Positions 53,811-64,000 of a DNA stretch of 64,000 nt are shown here, piece by piece. Position numbers and translations under genes: made by a program. Each line of letters opens with the position of its first letter. Within the stretch, counting starts at the first letter, position 1. The notes under the pieces were generated by a model, which was given only the letters and a program-made list of their open reading frames with translations, searched no databases and was not told where the DNA came from. This stretch comes from Bidens hawaiensis (Eukaryota > Streptophyta > Magnoliopsida > Asterales > Asteraceae): assembly GCA_021521415.1 (NCBI GenBank), contig JAIQDT010004236.1, forward strand, positions 186,001-250,000, written 5' to 3'.

Positions 53811-56731
53811 ATGGCAGCTGTAGCTGGAGCAGGTGGTGCAGGTGGTGATGAAGGTGGAGACAACGACCGACAGTTTTCCCCGGGGCATAACATGTACATC
53901 ACATTGGACCCGGATGCGAGTGGTGTTGATGATTTCCGCGAGATCATCACATTTCTACTTCGCTCGCGTATATTCCACGCGATTACCACAACACTGCCGA
54001 TATCTTTGCCAAACATAGAGGATTTCTGGCAGACAGTAGAATATGACTGTCGAGTCGAGCCCCCGGTTATGCGTGCAACGGTCAATAATAAGATAGTACA
54101 GTTCTCGTCTGAACAGATCAGGGTGGCGTTACAGTTTGGGGATGAAACAAGAGATGATCCTACAGACTTTGTAGCTCCATTCAGAGATGGTGCGTTTCTG
54201 AGGATGGGATATTCTGGTCCTTTGGGGGATACTCAGAGACGCAAGGGGTTCTTGCTAGACCAGTGGTGCTTTCTCATGCACGTGATGATCGTGTGTATGT
54301 CGGGAAGAAAGGCTGGTACAGACGGGATGGGTGCGACCATGCAGTTGGCGATGACTGCACTGACTTACAATAAACGTTACAGCTTTAGTTAGATGGTATT
54401 TTACGAGATAGATCGTCAGAGAAGAGCGATGGCGCGTGAGAGATTTCTTATGTATCCAAGATTCCTACAAATGATCTTGAATCATGTTGCTCCCACGTTA
54501 CCTCAGCGCCGACCAATTAGATACGTGGAAAGTGTAAGTAAAAGGATCTTCGCTCAGTGCAGATCATCGAGTGCAAGAAGCAAACCTGAGCTCCGTCCTC
54601 GACATACTCCATTATTCGAGTACTTAATCAACCCAGAGTATGTTCCAGCTCGAGGGGACGAGTTTCGGGATCCTCAACCACAACAGGCTGGAGCACCTCA
54701 ACCACCTGAGGTACAACAAGCAATACCTGCTGCTCTTGTTGTGTCACCGGAGGAAAATGTAGACCTTGATGAAGCGTTTGGCGGTCAAGGATTTTTTGAT
54801 ATGGAGCGTGTTGATCCTGAAGAAAATGTACAGGTCTCGGTAGCCCGGGTTTCTAGTGTGAATATGGCTAGGGCAGCTACGACGGTGGCTGATTCTGATT
54901 CGTCAGATGATGATGTGGCTGAAGCGAGACGAATTTTGGTAACACAAGAACGGATTCATGGGAAGAGGAAGAGAACCGATGATGACAGTGAGTCAGATTT
55001 TGAGGAAGAAGTACATCAGTTGGTTCGTAGATCAAGAAGGGAACGGACAGGTGCAGGTTCGGGAGCTGGTGAGAGCTCAAGGGTGGTACGTTTCACTCCA
55101 CCCGCACTGTCCGGTATGACCATGGTTCCAACATCATTACCAGTTACAAGGCCAAGCGCCACGGACGTTCCCGTGGTGGCTACCTCATCCTCATTCGGCC
55201 TACAATCCACTACATTCCAACTCTCGACTCCGGAGATTGTATCTTTGCCACCTCCAACTCTTACTCCAACGGAGGTCGTCGCAAGATTTATTGAGTCGAC
55301 AGTTGTAGCTACTGCAGGGTTGTCAGTTACGATACCACCTGCGGTTACGTTTACGCCTACCACTGAGGTCCCGGTTACAATGGAAATCCCTCCTCAGTAC
55401 ACTCAAGATATATCACATCTGAGGTTTGATTTCGATGCAACCTTATCCGACTCGAAACGAATAGCACCGCTTGAACGGGTCGTGGCAGAACAATCAAGGG
55501 TAAATCTTATCCAGACCCATGCCATTCAGCGCGTAGTTGCAGAGAATCAGATTCAGTCGTCCCTGCTGATCGAACATGGCAAAATAATTGATTCCTTGAA
55601 GCAGTTCTTGGCATCTCAGGGGGAGACGAGCTGTAAGGGTGATGAGCTGAGGACGAAGAAGCGTAATGATCGAGACGATAATCTCAATGCATCGAAAGGT
55701 GCAGGTGGAGAGTTGCCAAGAACTGAACAAGCTCTTAGGACTTCCACATCTCAGGGGGAGTCAACGAGTGCAGTTGGCGGTTCAGGTGATGACGTGGTGG
55801 TCGTGGATGCTGAAGAGGTGTATGATGATATTGTAGGTGATGAGGATGTGTTACCGGTTGATGAGATAGAGAAGATTGGGGCAGAGATTGTAATTGATAG
55901 TGAGATTGAAGAGGGAGAGATTGTAGAGGAGAATATTGAGCACGAGATTCCGGAAGTTCATAAGTCAGATATAGGTCAAGATATGGGAAGTGATGAGACG
56001 GAATGGGAGGAGCAGCCAAGATGGAAAGAAGGCTACGCTCAGTGGTTCGTAAAAACGAAGAAACCGGCGGGTCCCTACTATGTTCAAGAAAAGTTACAAC
56101 ATCAGGGGTTATGCTGAATCGAAAAAGGGGATTATATGCTGGTTATATGATGAGCAGTTGAGGCTCTTTGTGATTAAAAGGTATGATGGGGTTCAGTACT
56201 TCAAAAGGCTGTTGAGATCGTTGAATACATTGCCAGAATGTGAAGTGAAGGACTTAGCCAGATTGGGGTTGATAAACAGAAGTGATGATAACATGGCTAG
56301 AGTCATTGGGAAGATAGTATGGAAGGAAAGTATAAAGGAGAAGAAGTTCGAGCTGTTGAAACCACAGAAAGGAAAGCTCGTTGAAGACAAAGATAGAGGA
56401 ATGTGAGCAGATGGCAAGCCTTGGATGATCATGAAGTATAAGCCGATCCGGTGTTTTAAAAGAAGTGCCGATGAAACAAATGCCCAAGGATGTGCTCAAG
56501 GATTTGAAGTGGTGGTACGTTGATTGTGAAACAGCTGAAGCAGTAATGGAGGATGAAGATGAACAAGAGCTGCTGAGAGTGTATGATCCAATGCACTTGG
56601 TAAATTTGTCTCAAGCTGATCTGCAGGTGCTAAACGAGAAGAAAATATTTTATATTCCTGCTTGGAAAGAAGAAGCGAAGAAATATCAAAGAGTTGTTTC
56701 GGTTTGTGTACAAGAAGGAGTTCATGCTTGA
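53811..56731 (+). pseudogene. Third ORF of element F, near full length but broken
   Basis: The ATG at 53811 follows a CAG (TTGCAGAAATGG context). Segment 1 (53811-54392) ends at TAG; segment 2 (54393-56117, same frame) continues; frameshifts near 56080 and 56455 and a TGA at 56404 break the C-terminal domain, which ends at 56731. The N-terminal part (IEDFWQTVEYD, a VNNKIVQFSSEQIRVAL region, then FLMYPRFLQMILNH) resembles, from memory, an extra ORF of Asteraceae SIRE-like copia elements. The middle is Ser/Thr/Pro-rich, then acidic, and the end matches E 31117-32301. No signal peptide or clear membrane segment is visible. Role unknown. Confidence 0.75.
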
Positions 56732-56800
56732 AGATGAAAGATACAAGATTGTTGAAAATTACAAGACACGTGCTTGAAGATAGAGATATGAAGCTACTGC

Positions 56801-57223
56801 CAAGGGGGAGTCTGTTGGTACATGATGTCAGTAGTTCAGTGTCTAGTGTCTGTAATTGGGTTAGTTGGATTTGTGTTTTGGATGTAAGCGAAGTTCTCAC
56901 AAGTTCGCTGATATAGGCGAACTTGTGGAACAAGCGAAGTTAGGGACAACTTCGCCTAAACATGCTAGGCGAAGTTGTCGTGCTTTATAAGCTGCTAGGT
57001 TACGGCTGAGTAGACAGAATCGAGTGGTAACGAGTTTACGAGTTGTGTAATCGGTGATTAGTGAATCACGTGTTTCCAGTTGCAATACAACGTGTCTTTG
57101 TTTATTGTAACGTGTGTTTGATCGTGTTACGTGTATCGTCTTCTACGCTCGTATCGTCTTACGTAGGGATTCCGCACCTACGTAGAACAAGATATTCCGT
57201 GTAGATCCGGCTGGGAACCTACA
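56801..57223 (+). mobile_element. Polypurine tract and 3' LTR of element F
   Basis: CAAGGGGGAGTC (56801-56812) precedes the LTR start TGTTGGTACATG at 56813. The LTR is nearly identical to 42892-43302, so F is young despite its coding damage. CTTAA follows at 57224-57228. Confidence 0.9.
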
Positions 57224-57228
57224 CTTAA

Positions 57229-58149
57229 TTGCATTGGTGCATTGGTAGGTTTTAAACAAACCGTTAGAGTAAAGTATGTGATATTAACTTAAAGAAATGC
57301 CAAACTGAAAGAGGTGTTAGTCTCTAGCAAAAATCTCGGTGAGGATGGCAGAAATGTAATAACCTGTCATACTCAAGCCTTATACTTGTTTGATCACCCA
57401 AAAATAAAATAAAGCAAATAACAAGGTTGAGATTCTGGACACTGTTAGTCTTTATGCGGCTTAATCATCTGGGTATTCATATGCATGAATATTGCATTCG
57501 CTTTTAGAGCAAACGATCACTGCTGTACCTCGTACAATCTAAATTACTGACTTGATCAAAATCCGCTGTTAGTCATACATTTGTTCCTCCCTTAAACACG
57601 TCTCAATACTATTAAGAAACGGACCCCAGGGGATTCAGTGTATGTAAGCCGACAGATGGATTCGTGCATACTCACTCATAGTAAAATAAACTCAATGCAT
57701 TGCTCATAAATCTTTATAAAAATTCAAATTTTGATCAACAATATAATGGTTTAAATCAAGTTGGGGTGATATGGCAAAAATCAAATTAAGCTTGAACAGA
57801 GATTAAAGGCTGGTAGTTTCTGATATTATGTGCTTTAATTGAATCATTAATCATATCACAAAAATGCTTGAAAGTTTGTTAAAAGATTTAAGTGGACAAC
57901 AATATCAATGATCGACTTAACGCCAGCCACAATATCGCTAAAATATAAAACTGTGATGGAAGGGCAATCTAGTCAATATGATTCTCTGCTCAAACTCGCC
58001 AAAAATCCAAAAATATGTACTGCTTTTGAAAAATCATACAAAAACACAAAAACATTTTCGATTCTATGTTTTCTTTTCAGATATTTCTTTTGTAAATATT
58101 TTACATCAAAACGTTAAAAATACCAAAAAGATTTTACTTTTTCATTTTT
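57229..58149 (+). other. Remaining 3' non-coding sequence of element D
   Basis: Continues D's 3' region after the CTTAA duplication of F. AT-rich, with no supported ORF. A segment around 57750-57800 faintly resembles the start of the conserved block (AAGTTGGGGTGATATGGC). It ends at the LTR of H. Confidence 0.5.
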
Positions 58150-58679
58150 TGTTGGAACTAATATTTTAGACCGACGCATCGAATTAATTTGTGGGTGAAA
58201 AATATATTATTTGGTCTCAACCAAGGGGTGAATGGCTTGAAGACCAAGTCATGCTAGACTAGTATAAATAGTTATTTTTATTCATTTGTCTAGTATGAGT
58301 GATTGTATTGTGTATGTGTGAGATTTAGGGTTTTATCCCTATGAGAGAGTCTCTGCCTCCAGGATGAGCTCTCCTGGTGGCGGCTGATATTTCTTAATTG
58401 ATTGTATGTATGAATGTATGTATGAGTGTTTCATCTTAATGAGAATCATTCGGCTAATATTTCATACTACTGTTTCTATCTTTTGTGTTTTGATTACAAT
58501 TGTTCATCCTATTATTGATTGATAATCAAATCAGGATCTCTCCCAATACACCTCATCCGTCCTGACATCTTTCAAGAGTGAATCTGAGTGAGATTCGATC
58601 CTAACCCTAGACCCGAGGTCCACACCGATGATTAATACCGACTATTTTCACGCTTCCGCGCCGGGGTTTGATTCTCTCA
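58150..58679 (+). mobile_element. 5' LTR of element H
   Basis: 530 bp, TGTTGGAACTAAT...GATTCTCTCA, followed by G and TTGGTATCAGAGC. It lacks the GATTCCGCA hairpin and the GCGAAGTT words found in E, F and G. Confidence 0.75.
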
Positions 58680-58681
58680 GT

Positions 58682-58693
58682 TGGTATCAGAGC
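58682..58693 (+). other. Primer-binding site of element H
   Basis: An intact TGGTATCAGAGC two bases after the LTR end. Confidence 0.85.
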
Positions 58694-58941
58694 TGGTTGC
58701 TGCTATTTTAGTAAGATTCTTGTTGCTGATTGAAGATTTGAAGAAAGATGACGTAAGCAGACAACTGTTCTATTGAAAAGTGACGTCAACAGCTCTGTTT
58801 TTCATTTTTCTTCCAGATCTACAATCTATTGGTGTTTTCTCTTCCTTATTTCAATTAAAGTTTTAATCTTTATTTATAAATATTTCTCTAATCATATCTG
58901 ACACATCAGATCTGAACAACCTATTTTCAGATCTAATTATT

Positions 58942-61900
58942 TTGAAACTCTGTTTTACAAAGAAACTGATTTTGATTCTTTCAAAATTGTCTGGATATGA
59001 GGAACAAGAAGTGTCTAATAACAAGATTCCAAGATTGTATGGACAGGAAAACTTTACCAAGTGGAAAGTACTCTTTGAAGCAGCCATTTGCTACATTGAT
59101 GTTGATATGTGGAATTCAATCAAGAATGGACCACAGGACAACAATGAAGGTGCAAATCCTAATGCAACGGTTGCTGTAAGAGAAAGATTGAGAAAGATAG
59201 ATGACAAGGCCTTAGCTATGATTAAGCTAGGACTGTCTTGGGAAATTTTAACCAGGGTGGCACATCATACAACTGCCAAGGCAATGTGTGATGCCATTCT
59301 TGAGATGTATGAGGGGAATACTGAGCTGAAGAACATAAAGAAGCAAAGATTGAAGCAACAGTTGGAAAGGTTCAAGTATAAGGAGGGAGAAAGATTGAAA
59401 TCAATTCTAGAACGATTTCTAGCTATTGTGAATGAGTTGAGGACAACTGATTATGTTATGACTGATTTTGATCTGAATACTAAACTGCTCAATTCAATGT
59501 CCAAAGAATGGTATACTGCCTGCAAGTTCATCCTTCAAAAACCAAATTTCAATGATTTGAAGGTTGATGATGTAGTATGCTTCCTTCAAGTTGCAGAAAT
59601 AGAAATGATTGAGAATGAAATGATCAAAGAAGAAAAGCCATGTTTTCAAGTAACCAATGCTCTTATTGCACCTATGGGGAAATTGCAACCAAAAACCAGC
59701 AACAGATTCCCATCATTGAAGAACCGATTGAGCATGGTGTTGATACACCTAAGGCTTTTGTTGATGGTAGTTCAAGCAACTCACAAAATCAGCAGAGGTT
59801 TAATGTCCAACTCTTGGAAGAACATGATTCAGCCTCAATGGCTAGTGGACATACACCTTTTGTTGGTGGCAATGGAAGTCATGGATCAGATTATCATGGA
59901 TTGTTCTCAATGTTCACTGAATCTTATAATGCTTTTGTTGCAAAGAACATGGTTCATACAAGCATTGTTCAAGATGATTTGGAGAAAATTGATGCAGATG
60001 ATTTGGAAGACATGGATTTGAAATGGCAAGCAACTATGTTGGCTCTAAGAAGCAAAAGGCTATATAACAGGACTTGTAGATCTCTCCTATCAGGACCTAA
60101 TGAAAGAATTGGTTTTGATAAGTCAAAAGACATTTGCTATAACTGCCAACAACCTAGTCACTTTGCCAGAGAATGCAGTATGCCAAGAAACTTCCAGATG
60201 AACCAATACCAGAATCAACCAAGAAATCAGCAGCATCAATATCAACAGTTTCAACAGACTTCAAGGAACAACAATTTCAGTAACAACAACTCCCACAATT
60301 ATAACCCTAACCCCAACTTCAAAAACTTCCAACAGCCTCAAATGAACAATAATCAACAAGTTGTGCCACAAAATCAAGGATTTCAAAGGAACAACAATCA
60401 AAATCTTCAAACTGTTCCAAACAATTTAGTTCCAACCAACCAAAATCAACCCAGAAATCAAGGAAATGTGGCTGTAACTTCACAGCATGAGGGTAATTTT
60501 GATTGGAGCAATCATGAAGAATACATTGCAGATGACATCAAGAGGGAAAATGTGGCTTTCATGGCCTTGATTGAAAAAGAAAGTGGTTCATCATCTCAGG
60601 TACACTCTGCTCCTACTGTTGATTTAAATGAAATTATCAATGAATTGAAAACAAAAGTAGGCAAGCTGGAAAGTGAGTGTTTTAGGAAACAAAGTATCAT
60701 CAATGGGTATGAGTCTAGTGAACTGATCAGTGAAGAAAAGATTAAAAGTCTGGAAGATGATTGCATGATCAGTTACAGAACTCAAACCAGATACATCACT
60801 GAGATAGATGGACTAAAGAAGATGTTAGTTGAAGAAAAGGTGCAGAACACAAAACTGCAAGTTGAAATTGAATTCCTGAAGAACTTGGTCTCTACAGAAA
60901 ACATCTGTGGTATTCTAAACCAAGTAAGTGAGAAAGACAGATACAGAGCAGTTCCACCTCCATTCAACAACAACTTTATGCCAAAATTTGATAAAGAGAA
61001 ATGATATGCATACCTGCAACAGTTTAGAGATGTCTTTCAAGATAAAGAAGATTATGTTGATTTATACAAAACTGTTAAAGTGAATGAAGAAGGTGAATTT
61101 GTTGTGAAAGAAGATAAATCAATTGGAGTTCAAGTCTCTGAGGATGACTTTGATTCTAATGATCTCAATCAAGATGATTTGAGTGATTTGAGTGATCAGA
61201 TCACAGATGAACATATCAAAGAAGCTGAAAAAGGAAGAAGATACAAGAAACCAGAATCCATTAACAAACTTCCTATGTATCCACCTGTAACACCTAGAAT
61301 GAAGAAACATAATGTGAAAATAAGAAGAGAGCATGTGTCTTATGACAGTTATGAAAAGAGAAAGGTAAGCTATAATTCAGTCAAGCCACCAAGCAACGAT
61401 GTGTTGGAAAGGATAAAAACCAAACAAAAAGAAGAAAATAATTGAAGAAGTTGAAGCAGAAAATTTTATCCCTGTTTATCCAATCTTTTCCAGTCATGTA
61501 GTGCTTGATGTTCGAGAAGTGGAAAACTATGGAAGAATATGAGAAAAGACAGTCAAGGTATAGAGAGAGCAGTTATGAGGAACCTATGATTATGGAGAAA
61601 ATTGTCTTTGTTAAAAGCAAAGTTGAAAGACAAGACATCAAAATTGAGGAGTTTGTTCACTTCTCTATTGATTTCGATAGTCTGAAGACTCAGAAGATGC
61701 TTGGAGTCAAGTCACCTAAGCCAAGTGAAAGGTTCAAGAAACCAAAAGAGCATGAAGGATTCAAAGGAAAAGTATGGTGCAAGAAGTGTGATGAATATGG
61801 TCACCACATAGATTCATGTAATGAAAGATTCAAATTCAAACCCTTCCATGTCCCAGATGAAACAAAGTATGGCCAAGACTTTGTTAAATACAAACAAAAG

Positions 61901-62550
61901 TATGATGAATACCCTGGGAAAAGGAAAGGTGTGTGGAAATGAAAACATGAACAAAGATGAACTGACATCAGCAAAGGAAACAAGAATGAAAAGAAAACTG
62001 ATATCAAAATAAAGAAACATGTGACCAAATCAGTAAGAAGAAGTATGTCTTCTAAGAAAGCATGAGAAAGCAATTAAAAAGGATTATCAGCCTTTGAAAA
62101 TCAAACAAGAACTCAATCAGTCAAGTCTGATGAATCTCAATGTTCACCTAGTAATGAAAAAGACCAGAAACAAAGGTGTCTTTTCAAGAAAGAAATCAAC
62201 ATAACTAACAGGTGATGAGAAGTTCTTGTTAAAAAATGGAATATGAACCAAAAGAACTTCTTTGGAAACCTAAGGCTAAGACTAAAGTAGAAAGAACTGT
62301 TGATGTAAGAGAATACTCAGAAAAGAAGGATTATGTAATCCAAGAATATGACAATGCATTAGAAGAGTCTCTAATCACAACCTCATTTGTGAAAACTCCA
62401 AGAGAGTGTGGATATGAAACGGATAACTCAGACAACCTTGAGTTGACTCATGAAGATCCTGAACCAACAACACTCACTTCTAGTGCAGCCACTGAAATTG
62501 AAACTGATGAGTTGCAAGTTGAAATGACTTTCACCTCATCACCTACCTAA
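58942..62550 (+). pseudogene. gag: Copia Gag of element H, multiply frameshifted
   Basis: The N-terminal Gag domain (YGQENFTKWKVLFEAAICYID, then LERFKYKEGERLKSILERF) is in 58942 to about 59690; the true start could be slightly different. The frame then moves to 59640-61004 with the knuckle CYNCQQPSHFAREC and a Gln/Asn-rich stretch (about 60185-60460). A TGA at 61002 and further shifts lead to 61080-61445, 61505-61942 (second knuckle CKKCDEYGHHIDSC) and 62236-62550. The final TAA is at 62548. Inactive. The two-knuckle architecture resembles E and F. Confidence 0.8.
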
Positions 62551-62554
62551 TAAA

Positions 62555-62572
62555 ACTTTTTCTTTTGTGCAG
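62555..62572 (+). promoter_or_regulatory. 3'-splice-site-like tract between gag and pol (element H)
   Basis: ACTTTTTCTTTTGTGCAG ends 22 nt after the gag TAA and is followed by GAACAGTT. It is the strongest pyrimidine tract of the four. Confidence 0.5.
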
Positions 62573-64000
62573 GAACAGTTCACTCCATTGAATGGACATA
62601 TTGGTACATGGATAGTGGATGTTCTAGGCACATGACTTGTGACAAGAGGTCACTGGTTAATTATGAAGAAAAGTTTGAAGGTCCTGTGGCATTTGGAAGT
62701 GATGAAAATGGTGGAAAGATAGTTGGGAAAGGAATTTTAACAAATGGAAAAGTTTCATTTGATAATGTGTTCCATGTTGAAGGCTTACATAAAATCTGCT
62801 AAGCATATCACAAATGTGTGATAAGGGATACAAAGTTGGTTTTGATGACTCACACTGATTCATCTTAAAACCTTAATTTCTTATCCCACCTGAAATGATT
62901 ATGATGATGGCACCTAGAAATGGCAACCTATATGAGCTCAACATGAAGGAAGCTATTTCAAGGGGTGGTACATGTTTTGTTTCCAAAGCCACTGAAAAAG
63001 AGACTAAGTTGTGGCACAATAAACTATGTCATGTGAATCTGAAGAATATGAACAAACTTGTTAAGGGTGAGCATGTCATTTGCTTACCTACAAGAGAGTT
63101 CAAACTGGAAGAGCATTGCAATTCATGTCAAAAGGGCAAACATAACAAGTCAACTCATAAGTCAAAGCTCATCAGTTCAATTGATCAAGTACTTGATTTA
63201 CTTCAAATGGATCTTTTTGGTCCTGTGAGTGTGCCAAGTATAGGGAAGAAAAGATATTGTCTTGTGATCATTGATGATTATTCAAGATATACTTGGTTTT
63301 ATTTCCTGAGTACAAAGGATGAGACTGCAGAGTTGATTAAGTGTTGTGTTACAATGATTGAGGAACAAACTGAATAAGAAAGTTAAAACAATGAGAAGTG
63401 ACAATGGTACAGAGTTCAAAAATGGAGTTATGGAAGAATTCTGCACAGAAAAGGGAATATTTCAGCAGTTCTCAGCTCCTAGAACTCCTGAACAAAATGG
63501 TTGTTGCAGAAAGAAGAAAACATAACACTTATTGAATCTGCAAGAACCAAGATAGCAGATGCAAAATTACCAGTGACATTTTGGGCTGAATTCCATCAAT
63601 ACTGCCTGCTATGTTCAGTACAGGGTACTTGTTAACAAAAGGCATAACAAGACACCATATGAAATCTTCAACAATAGAAAGCCTTATATCAAGTTTTTCA
63701 AGCCCTTTGGATGCAAATGTTTTCTTCTCAACACCAGGATTACTTAAACAAGTTTCAAACCAAATCCTTTGATTGTTTCTTTGTTGGATATTCAACACAC
63801 TCAAAATCTTACAGAGTATATGTGAAAGACCATATGAGTGTTATTGAATCATCTGACATCATCTTTAATGAAAATCAGTTCAATCACAGTTGATGGTGCA
63901 GCATGGCTATTTGATCATGAAAAAATGATAAGGTCTTTCAAGATTTATCCTGAAGAATTTGATGACTCATTCTACAAGACCAGTGTATTTGAAGAGAAAA
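62573..64000 (+). pseudogene. pol: Copia Pol of element H, N-terminal part, broken and cut by the window edge
   Basis: Protease (WYMDSGCSRHMT near 62602) is broken by a frameshift near 62790. The preintegrase zinc motif and start of integrase lie in 62895-63377 (HNKLCHVNLKNMN, CNSCQKGKHNK, QMDLFGP). After a further shift near 63370, RSDNGTEFKNG and PEQNG are readable near 63395-63500, followed by more frame breaks. A segment near 63711-63893 continues the integrase C-terminal region (FVGYSTHSKSYRVY). RT lies outside the window. Confidence 0.8.

Larger units (their letters stand above)
42892..57223 (+). mobile_element. SIRE-like copia element 'F' (14.3 kb with nested insertions)
   Basis: The LTRs 42892-43302 and 56813-57223 are both 411 bp and nearly identical (TGTTGGTACATGATG...GGAACCTACA), flanked by CTTAA (42887-42891 and 57224-57228). 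It is related to E in gag, pol, spacer and third ORF. Its leader is replaced by the permuted element G and its gag is split by a solo LTR. Gag, pol and third ORF all carry stops or frameshifts, so F is inactive, yet its full third ORF and catalytic Asp in integrase show what E has lost. It sits in D's 3' non-coding region. Confidence 0.9.
24065..58149 (+). mobile_element. Decayed copia element 'D', opened by elements E and F (3' LTR not seen)
   Basis: The 5' LTR starts TGTTAGTGCATGG at 24065. PBS, leader, gag and pol follow on the plus strand. E interrupts RT at 30612-40532 (duplication CTTTC) and F interrupts the 3' non-coding region at 42892-57223 (duplication CTTAA). H begins at 58150 inside or next to the 3' region. 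Many stops and frameshifts show that D is old, and it predates E, F and probably H. Its 3' LTR must lie beyond the window. Confidence 0.75.
58150..64000 (+). mobile_element. Copia element 'H', 5' part, cut by the window edge
   Basis: LTR, PBS, gag and the first part of pol on the plus strand. Coding regions are broken by many frameshifts. The 3' end is outside the window, so no target duplication can be confirmed; a T-rich tract (TTTTT at 58145-58149) precedes the LTR. Confidence 0.8.

Overview
The window is plant nuclear repeat DNA, most likely from a eudicot and probably Asteraceae. Every coding region I can support belongs to an LTR retrotransposon (Ty1/copia or Ty3/gypsy). I found no convincing host gene, rRNA, CRISPR array or bacterial feature. 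The family hint rests on recall: the third ORF of the SIRE-like copia elements resembles proteins commonly seen (and misannotated) in daisy-family genomes.

Layout from left to right. (1) 1-2432: 2.3-kb 5' LTR, primer-binding site (PBS) and start of a minus-strand gypsy element that runs off the left edge. (2) 2433-3744: unannotated DNA. (3) 3745-15782: a solo LTR (target duplication CCTTT) split by a nearly full Athila-like gypsy element, 4076-14963, minus strand, duplication TGTAT. (4) 15788-16429: spacer with one unrecognised ORF. (5) 16430-24064: 5' LTR, PBS and gag remnant of a plus-strand gypsy (Tekay-like) element; its LTR holds a non-coding palindromic copia derivative, 17348-20998, duplication TTATC. 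(6) 24065-58149: a decayed plus-strand copia element, 'D', opened by E and F. (7) 'E', 30612-40532, minus strand, duplication CTTTC, is a young SIRE-like copia with gag, pol and a truncated third ORF. (8) 'F', 42892-57223, plus strand, duplication CTTAA, is a relative of E with a longer third ORF; it holds a permuted non-coding element 'G' (about 43316-45052) and a G-family solo LTR (45625-46266, duplication GACCG). (9) 'H', 58150 to the right edge, is another decayed plus-strand copia element.

In each autonomous element, gag would form the particle, protease would process the polyprotein, reverse transcriptase/RNase H would copy RNA primed at the PBS, and integrase would insert the DNA. Almost all copies are broken by stops, frameshifts or nested insertions.

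The most interesting material is non-coding. (a) A leader hairpin with invariant loop GATTCCGCA and changing stem arms occurs near the 3' end of the LTR in three copia families. (b) A tandem structured module of about 120 bp follows pol in D, E and F, with compensatory stem changes. (c) A 3'-splice-site-like tract lies 20-22 nt after the gag stop in four copia elements. (d) Inverted GCGAAGTT repeats fill LTRs, leaders and the region before the third ORF. (e) A block of about 290 bp is shared between the autonomous elements and a coding-free derivative. Together they suggest a cis-acting RNA programme in these elements. All structural claims were read by eye and need computed support.
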